A stretch of 5,557 nucleotides of DNA, taken from contig JALWEA010000050.1 in NCBI GenBank assembly GCA_027039465.1, forward strand, positions 1 to 5,557, given 5' to 3'. The stretch's first letter is position 1, and every line of letters starts with the position of its first letter. The position numbers and the translations under genes are program-made. The DNA is from Calditrichia bacterium. GTDB taxonomy: Bacteria > Calditrichota > Calditrichia > Calditrichales > Calditrichaceae. The notes beneath the pieces were generated by a model, which saw nothing but the letters and a program-made list of their open reading frames with translations, did not search any database and was not told where the DNA came from. This document shows, piece after piece, positions 1-3,181 of this stretch.

Positions 1-452
1 TCACTGGCCTGACTCAAAGGAATGATTGCCTTTTGGCGCGTATTGGGATTGACCTTGACCAACTGCACATCGGGTAAAGTGGAATAATGTGCGGTGGCGT
101 ACAAAACCTGCCCGTCTGGCGTCCAGCCCACTACGGCTGTTCTGCCTTCAAAGGTCAAGCGGCGTGGAATACCTCCTTGCACCGGCATGACGTACACTTC
201 GGTCGGCCCTTCGTACTGACCCGAAAAGGCCAGCCATTTCCCGTCCGGTGAAAAGGCGGCATGGGATTCCACCCCGTGATCGGTGGTTAGCCGTTTAGCC
301 GCACCGCCGTTAATAGAAGTCAACCACAAATCGCCTTCAGCCGTAAAAACGATGCTGCTATCGTGAATGGCCGGGAAACGATAGTAACCGTTGTTGCCAG
401 TTGCCCACAAAAGCATGGGCAGGCTTAGCAGAAAGATAAAAATTTTGTGCAT
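1..452 (-). CDS. Tricorn-like S41 peptidase homolog, exported, partial (N-terminal 150 aa)
   Basis: The frame stays open from an ATG at 452 (reading leftwards) to the window edge, so only the N-terminus is present. An AAGGAG ribosome binding site at 459-464, 6 nt upstream, fixes the start. Residues 1-17 (MHKIFIFLLSLPMLLWA) look like a signal peptide, so the product is probably exported. What follows is WD40-like/PD40 beta-propeller sequence: GDLWL at 40-44, GGAAKRLT at 49-56, FSPDGKWLAFSG at 67-78, VYVMPVQGG at 86-94 with RRLT at 97-100, and GWTPDGQVLYAT at 109-120. The order 'IVF..EGDLW...GG.A.RLT...GVES...FSPDGKW.AFSG.Y.G..EVYVMP..GG' is typical of Tricorn protease homologs and related S41 peptidases of about 1,000 residues. 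The catalytic PDZ and S41 domains would lie outside the window, so peptidase activity is inferred. A TolB-like or amidohydrolase-associated propeller is the main alternative. It is divergent from the hyp genes and has no evident link to them. Confidence 0.8.
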   Translation of the reverse strand, partial: MHKIFIFLLSLPMLLWATGNNGYYRFPAIHDSSIVFTAEGDLWLTSINGGAAKRLTTDHGVESHAAFSPDGKWLAFSGQYEGPTEVYVMPVQGGIPRRLTFEGRTAVVGWTPDGQVLYATAHYSTLPDVQLVKVNPNTRQKAIIPLSQAS

Positions 453-509
453 GGATTACTCCTTTTCAAATTTCTTTGAGGTTTTCGTCCTTTGCAATTA
501 AAATCAGAT

Positions 510-537
510 ATTGTAATCGCGCTTTTTAGTCAGTCAG
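510..537 (-). promoter_or_regulatory. Possible sigma70-type promoter of the Tricorn-like gene
   Basis: Read on the minus strand, CTGACT (532-537; 4 of 6 matches to TTGACA) lies 16 bp upstream of TACAAT (510-515; 5 of 6 matches to TATAAT). This would give a leader of roughly 50 nt before the ATG at 452. The match is seen by eye only; AT-rich spacers produce such matches by chance and the lineage's promoter consensus is not known here. Confidence 0.3.
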
Positions 538-689
538 TGGTACGAACTTTAATGACAAGGGTTGCAAACTTTTTCCAATCCGTTCCGTTAATATTTCATT
601 CTTATGTTTTTTAAATTAACAACAAATTACAAATTTTTATTTTGATTGGGAAATCGTTTTTTCGTTTTAAGAGAGATATTAAAATATTA
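538..689. other. AT-rich intergenic stretch without a recognisable gene
   Basis: This stretch separates the putative divergent promoter from the first palindromic element. It is markedly AT-rich, with runs such as those around 600-690. I find no open frame with a ribosome binding site, no tRNA-like cloverleaf and no strong hairpin in it. It may hold upstream promoter or regulator sites for the left gene, but nothing specific can be supported. Confidence 0.5.
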
Positions 690-935
690 TTGAGTCCACT
701 CTAAAAAAGGGCTAAAGCCGCTTTTCAGGATATAATAATTATTCATTCCCCAACATCCCCGATAAATCGGGATGTAAACAAAAGGATGGGGTTAACAAAA
801 TAAAAGGCAATATGTTATCCCCAACATTTATGTTGGGGATAAATCTTCAGAAACTCTATATTTTAGCCCTTTAGGGCTTTTAGAACAAAAACATTTGTAT
901 ATTTTTGACCGCACTCCAAATTTTACAAGGTATTA
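690..935. repeat. Palindromic interspersed element, copy 1
   Basis: This is a non-coding block built of hairpins. ATCCCCAACA and TGTTGGGGAT (817-840) form a perfect 10-bp stem with a TTTA loop. At 753-775 ACAT/ATGT and CCCGAT/ATCGGG form a 10-bp stem with one bulged C and an AA loop. Near the edges AGGGCTAAA (708-716) is the exact reverse complement of TTTAGCCCT (862-870), so the block is bounded by inverted sequence. A GAGTCCACTCT motif (692-702) sits at the left edge, and a related GACCGCACTCC (907-917) sits near the right edge. There is no transposase and no open frame, so it resembles a MITE- or REP-type non-autonomous repeat. I recall similar 'GAGTCCACTCT...GGGCTAAAGCCC' sequences as interspersed repeats in Bacteroidota-like genomes, but I cannot verify that here. 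Exact boundaries are uncertain. Confidence 0.65.
893..935 (+). repeat. Shared right-edge sequence, copy A
   Basis: This 43-bp segment matches 1438-1480 at about 36 of 43 positions in the same orientation, including an identical AAATTTTACAAGGT at 918-931. It closes the first palindromic element. The similarity marks the two elements as relatives and suggests this edge is a conserved end of the repeat family. Confidence 0.7.
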
Positions 936-1054
936 ACGATCTTGGAACAAAGGAAACGAAGGATTTAAATAAAAAATTTTTTAATCATTGTAATGATCCG
1001 GCGGCGTAATTGCCAACAGGTTTTTCTTTACAATTTGCTCGATTTAATGGTACA
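936..1054. other. Spacer between the two palindromic elements
   Basis: About 120 bp of mixed composition, including an A/T run at 967-983. I see no gene, no strong hairpin and no clear promoter. It may include a degenerate left end of the second element, because 1021-1050 leads directly into the first hairpin of that element. Confidence 0.4.
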
Positions 1055-1226
1055 CCGTCCCATTCGGGACGGGGAAATGACGTGGGGTGAACGATTTTTC
1101 CTCACAAATGAATTTGTGGGCTATTGGCAACCCATCCCTTGCGGGATGGTGATGTGGGTGGGGTGACGGCATTTGATTCCCATAAATGAATTTATGGACT
1201 ACAAGCATTTCGTCCATAACGAGACG
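1055..1226 (+). repeat. Tandem two-hairpin repeat units (left arm of element 2)
   Basis: Hairpins of two kinds alternate with a period of 77-78 bp. Type A is CCGTCCC-ATTC-GGGACGG (1055-1072), then CCATCCC-TTGC-GGGATGG (1132-1149), then a degenerate third copy CGTC...GACG (1211-1226). Type B is CACAAAT-GA-ATTTGTG (1103-1118), then CCATAAAT-GA-ATTTATGG (1180-1197). Copies differ by compensating changes in the stems (G-C to A-T in type A, C-G to T-A in type B). The linkers share GGGGTGA and CTA..GCA-like segments. A minus-strand open frame at 1044-1268 runs through all of this, but its His/Pro-rich product is simply the translated repeat and is not called as a gene. Confidence 0.75.
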
Positions 1227-1312
1227 TACCCCGGGTGAAATAAACAACATTAATTTTCCTAAGGGCATTTCATCCCTATTTTGATGAATTTAATACCGGT
1301 TGTTCGACAAAA

Positions 1313-1403
1313 CATCGCGTAGCGATGGAATGCTAATAGCCCATATTTTCAAATATGGGAAAATTGATGACCTCGACCAAAATATTTGTCCCGAATGGGA
1401 CAA
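1313..1403 (-). repeat. Inverted copy of the two-hairpin unit (right arm of element 2)
   Basis: Read on the minus strand, the order of parts is the same as at 1055-1149. A type-A hairpin TTGTCCC-ATTC-GGGACAA (plus coordinates 1386-1403) has a 14-base core identical to the first left-arm hairpin. A linker follows. Next is a type-B hairpin with a 9-bp stem CCCATATTT/AAATATGGG (1340-1359), then TGGGCTATTAGCA (1331-1343; the left arm has TGGGCTATTGGCA at 1117-1129). Last is a hairpin CATCGC-GTA-GCGATG (1313-1327) in the place of the second type-A stem. The element is therefore an inverted pair of multi-hairpin units around a centre near 1230-1310. Confidence 0.75.
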
Positions 1404-1437
1404 TTGAAAAAAACGAATATTTTTGCTGTGTAAGAAA

Positions 1438-1480
1438 ATTTGTATTTTTTGGACTCCAGTCAAAATTTTACAAGGTTTTA
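1438..1480 (+). repeat. Shared right-edge sequence, copy B
   Basis: This is the second copy of the 43-bp edge at 893-935, in the same orientation, and it follows the inverted hairpin unit. It carries GGACTCCAGTC (1451-1461) where copy A has GACCGCACTCC. Both are followed by AAATTTTACAAGGT (here 1463-1476). It lies less than 140 bp upstream of hypA. Confidence 0.7.
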
Positions 1481-1499
1481 AAATCAAACGGATGAATCA

Positions 1500-1528
1500 T
1501 TGCCAAAGATTTTCTTATTTTGTACATT
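1500..1528 (+). promoter_or_regulatory. Possible sigma70-type promoter for hypA
   Basis: TTGCCA (1500-1505; 5 of 6 matches to TTGACA) is followed after 17 bp by TACATT (1523-1528; 4 of 6 matches to TATAAT). It lies in the unique sequence between the second repeat element and hypA, and would give a leader of about 70 nt to the ATG at 1606. Seen by eye only. I found no convincing FNR-, NikR- or sigma54-type site nearby. Confidence 0.35.
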
Positions 1529-1605
1529 TTTTCACAAAAAGATTTGAAATTATTCCTAAAAACATTTAGATTTTAAACGAAATGAAAAATAAAACGGGCA
1601 ATGCC

Positions 1606-1944
1606 ATGCACGAGATGACCATTGCGGTGAATATTGTGGATATTGCGGTACAAACGGCCCAAAAAGCGCAAGCGCAGAAGATCAATAAAATTACGGTTGA
1701 AGTGGGCGCGCTTTCCGGCGTGGTGCCCGAATCGTTGGAATTTTGTTTTGGCGAGGCGTGTAAAGGAACCATGGCCGAGAATGCCGAACTCGAATTGATT
1801 CGCATTCCTGCTAAAGCGCAATGCATGTCCTGCGGTTTTCGTTTTGAAACGAATCAGTTTCTAAACATCTGCCCGAAATGCGGCGCAGAAGCGTTGGCCT
1901 CCGGCGGGCAGGAATTGCAGGTGAAAGCGATTAATGTGGATTGA
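1606..1944 (+). CDS. hypA: Hydrogenase/urease nickel incorporation protein HypA
   Basis: HypA is a small cytoplasmic metallochaperone that, with HypB, delivers Ni(II) to the [NiFe]-hydrogenase large subunit after the iron centre is built. The 112-residue product begins MHEMTIA. The family's nickel site uses the N-terminal Met-His-Glu, with His2 essential. Two CxxC pairs, C73/C76 and C89/C92, form the structural zinc finger. The region 31-52 (VEVGALSGVVPESLEFCFGEAC) is typical of the family. An in-frame ATG at 1582 would add eight residues and bury His2. I therefore choose 1606, which also gives the usual family length (about 113-118 aa). Neither start has a good Shine-Dalgarno sequence, unlike hypB. 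It is the first gene of the hyp set, separated from hypB by 445 bp of repeats instead of the usual tight junction. The family assignment is secure; the start rests on biochemistry rather than on signals in the DNA. Confidence 0.97.
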   Translation: MHEMTIAVNIVDIAVQTAQKAQAQKINKITVEVGALSGVVPESLEFCFGEACKGTMAENAELELIRIPAKAQCMSCGFRFETNQFLNICPKCGAEALASGGQELQVKAINVD

Positions 1945-1989
1945 GGGGAATGTTGAATTGTTGAATGGTTTATTGGGAATTGGGTTTAT

Positions 1990-2021
1990 CGTTATTCGTT
2001 ATTCGTATATTCGTTATTCGG
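1990..2021 (+). repeat. Left arm of long inverted repeat (GTTATTC heptamers)
   Basis: The arm contains GTTATTC twice, then GTATATTC, then GTTATTC. It is the reverse complement of 2278-2309 with one mismatch. The 256-bp spacing makes a transcript hairpin or a DNA cruciform possible, but not as a simple terminator. Confidence 0.85.
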
Positions 2022-2054
2022 AAAGAGCGATTTGCGCAATTCGTAGCGCGTCCA

Positions 2055-2160
2055 TCCCTCGATACATTCCGCCAAGGCGGAATACTCGGGAACCGGACGC
2101 GAACAAAGGCAACCGGTTGTCGAGTAGAGACCGCTTCAGCGGGATCGTATCGAGACACCG
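2055..2160. repeat. Head-to-head pair of REP-like palindromes (BIME-like)
   Basis: Palindrome 1 (2055-2096) has a perfect stem TTCCGCC-AA-GGCGGAA (2067-2082) flanked by TCGATAC (2059-2065) and ACTCGGGAACCGG (2084-2096). Palindrome 2 (2111-2160) has CCGC-TTCA-GCGG (2131-2142) flanked by CCGGTTGTCGAGT (2113-2125) and GTATCGA (2147-2153). Palindrome 2 is palindrome 1 inverted: TCGATAC matches exactly, and the ACTCG..AACCGG flank matches at 11 of 13. The TCGATAC...ACTCG framework resembles REP-type palindromes that I recall as widespread in bacterial genomes, usually with variable GC-rich stem centres. Here the two centres also differ. Confidence 0.7.
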
Positions 2161-2166
2161 ACCTGT

Positions 2167-2201
2167 TGGGAATTGGGAACTGGGAACTGGGAACTGGGTA
2201 T
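2167..2201 (+). repeat. Heptamer tandem repeat, five TGGGAAY-type units
   Basis: Five contiguous 7-bp units are TGGGAAT, TGGGAAC three times, and TGGGTAT. Two further units (TGGGAAT, TGGGTTT) occur at 1974-1987 in the left outer arm. The pattern resembles the short tandemly repeated repetitive (STRR) heptamers described in cyanobacteria. Copy number may vary between strains through slippage. Confidence 0.85.
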
Positions 2202-2277
2202 TTGTTCCGCCGAAGTGAAGATTCCCAAAGCGGGTGAATTTGAAATTTCTCATTTGAGCGTGCACCATCGCAAGATA

Positions 2278-2309
2278 CCGATTAACGAATATACGAATAA
2301 CGAATAACG
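2278..2309 (-). repeat. Right arm of long inverted repeat
   Basis: This is the reverse complement of 1990-2021 with a single mismatch. Further ATAACG-type units continue to about 2331, so the arm fades out rather than ending sharply. Confidence 0.85.
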
Positions 2310-2377
2310 GATAACGCAAACATGAATAACGATTCCCTATTTAACCATTTAACTATTCAACCAGTAACCAAAAACAC

Positions 2378-2383
2378 AGGAGA
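2378..2383 (+). promoter_or_regulatory. Ribosome binding site of hypB
   Basis: AGGAGA lies 6 nt before the ATG at 2390, a near-ideal Shine-Dalgarno sequence. It starts just outside the repeat-built gap, so hypB keeps its own translation start despite the distance from hypA. Confidence 0.8.
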
Positions 2384-2389
2384 TCTTCC

Positions 2390-3181
2390 ATGTGCGATAC
2401 ATGCGGATGCGGTGAAAGCGAAAGCAAGGTAACCTTTCAAAAGCCAGGGGAACATACCCACAGCCATTTACACGGTCACGATCACGGCCACCATCATCAT
2501 GACCATGACGCTCATCATCACGAGCACGGGCGCGTCATCGAGGTGGAAACCGACGTCATGCAAAAGAATAACCGCCTGGCCGAACGAAATCGCGGTTACT
2601 TTGAAGCTTTGAATATTTTTACCTTGAATCTGGTCAGTTCACCAGGCTCCGGCAAAACGACCCTTTTGGAAAAGACCATTCAAAGCTTAAAGGATCAAAT
2701 AAAGTTTTACGTAATCGAAGGCGATCAGCAGACCTTACGCGACGCCGAACGCATCGATGCCGTGGGCGCTCCGGTCATTCAGGTTAATACGGGCAACGGC
2801 TGTCATTTGGATGCGGAAATGATCAACAAAGCGGTTAAAGAATTGCAGCCCGAACCTAATTCCGTCGTCCTGATTGAGAACGTAGGTAATCTGGTCTGCC
2901 CTTCCCTGTTCGATTTGGGTGAAGCGCACAAAGTGGTCATCATTTCGGTCACCGAAGGCGATGACAAACCGCTCAAATATCCGACCATGTTTCAGCGCTC
3001 GGATATTTGCATTATCAATAAAATCGACCTGCTGCCTTACGTGGATTTTGACATGCAGCTTTGCAAAGATTACGCTTGTCAGGTGAATCCCGATCTGACC
3101 TTTTTTGAACTTTCGGCCCGCAGCAGCGAAGGCATGGAAAACTGGTTTAACTGGTTAAAGGAGCATGTCCATTCCAAGTAA
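2390..3181 (+). CDS. hypB: Hydrogenase nickel incorporation GTPase HypB
   Basis: HypB is a cytoplasmic SIMIBI-class GTPase that works with HypA to insert nickel into hydrogenase. The 263-residue product starts MCDTCGCG: C2, C5 and C7 form the CxxCGC motif that is the high-affinity nickel site of E. coli HypB. Residues 22-46 hold 15 histidines in 25 positions, a nickel-storage tract as in nickelin-type HypBs. The G domain follows: P-loop SSPGSGKTT at 83-91, EGDQQT at 110-115, ENVGNLVCP at 163-171 and the guanine-specificity motif NKID at 210-213. C138, H139 (GNGCHLD) and C170 correspond to the metal site at the GTPase dimer interface. Start and length are supported by an AGGAGA site and the N-terminal motif. 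The last 17 bp overlap hypF. The only oddity is the 445-bp repeat block separating it from hypA. Confidence 0.98.
   Translation: MCDTCGCGESESKVTFQKPGEHTHSHLHGHDHGHHHHDHDAHHHEHGRVIEVETDVMQKNNRLAERNRGYFEALNIFTLNLVSSPGSGKTTLLEKTIQSLKDQIKFYVIEGDQQTLRDAERIDAVGAPVIQVNTGNGCHLDAEMINKAVKELQPEPNSVVLIENVGNLVCPSLFDLGEAHKVVIISVTEGDDKPLKYPTMFQRSDICIINKIDLLPYVDFDMQLCKDYACQVNPDLTFFELSARSSEGMENWFNWLKEHVHSK

Larger units (their letters stand above)
1952..2361. repeat. Repeat-built insertion between hypA and hypB, bounded by inverted arms
   Basis: Nearly the whole hypA-hypB gap is repeat sequence. The innermost part of the outer arms is 1990-2021 against 2278-2309: 31 of 32 bases are complementary, with 24 in a row (1990-2013 / 2286-2309). 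The arms consist of GTTATTC-type heptamers. Further out, 1952-1980 resembles the reverse complement of 2332-2361 (about 24 of 29, with one indel). Inside lie a head-to-head palindrome pair (2055-2160) and a heptamer run (2167-2201). Open frames at 1934-2218, 1965-2237 and 2014-2319 are translations of the repeats with no start signals, and are not genes. No transposase is present. The stretch 2203-2310 can be read as a short peptide frame, but nothing supports it as a gene. Confidence 0.75.

Noticed and set aside
817..840. Intrinsic terminator (perfect 10-bp GC-rich stem).
   Set aside because: The stem is followed by AAATCTTC rather than a T-run, on the other strand by ACATATTG, and it is part of a repeat element with no upstream gene reading into it.
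1044..1268. Minus-strand 74-codon open frame with a His/Pro-rich product (VVHKFIYGNQ, SPHPHHHPARDG).
   Set aside because: It runs exactly through the tandem hairpin units. Its two VHKFI/AHKFI segments are just the repeated type-B stems translated twice, and no ribosome binding site is seen.
690..1480. CRISPR array, because of recurring palindromes at roughly regular spacing.
   Set aside because: There are only two to three imperfect units. The linkers resemble each other instead of being unique spacers, the units occur in both orientations, and no cas gene is present.
1290..1487. Minus-strand 65-codon open frame.
   Set aside because: It covers the inverted hairpin arm and the shared edge, has no protein-like motif, and is a by-product of repeat sequence.
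2203..2310. A plus-strand frame reading VKIPKAGEFEISHLSVHHRKIP that looks protein-like, possibly a remnant of a coding sequence.
   Set aside because: It is too short, has no start signal, and runs into the right inverted arm. The opposite strand reads equally well. I do not recognise it.
1934..2319. Three overlapping open frames in the hypA-hypB gap, both strands.
   Set aside because: They translate the heptamers and palindromes (for example the repeated NWELGTG), have no Shine-Dalgarno sequences, and differ in frame over the same repeats.
1945..2389. Insertion sequence remnant with transposase.
   Set aside because: No frame shows transposase motifs. The block is made entirely of short palindromic and heptameric repeats.
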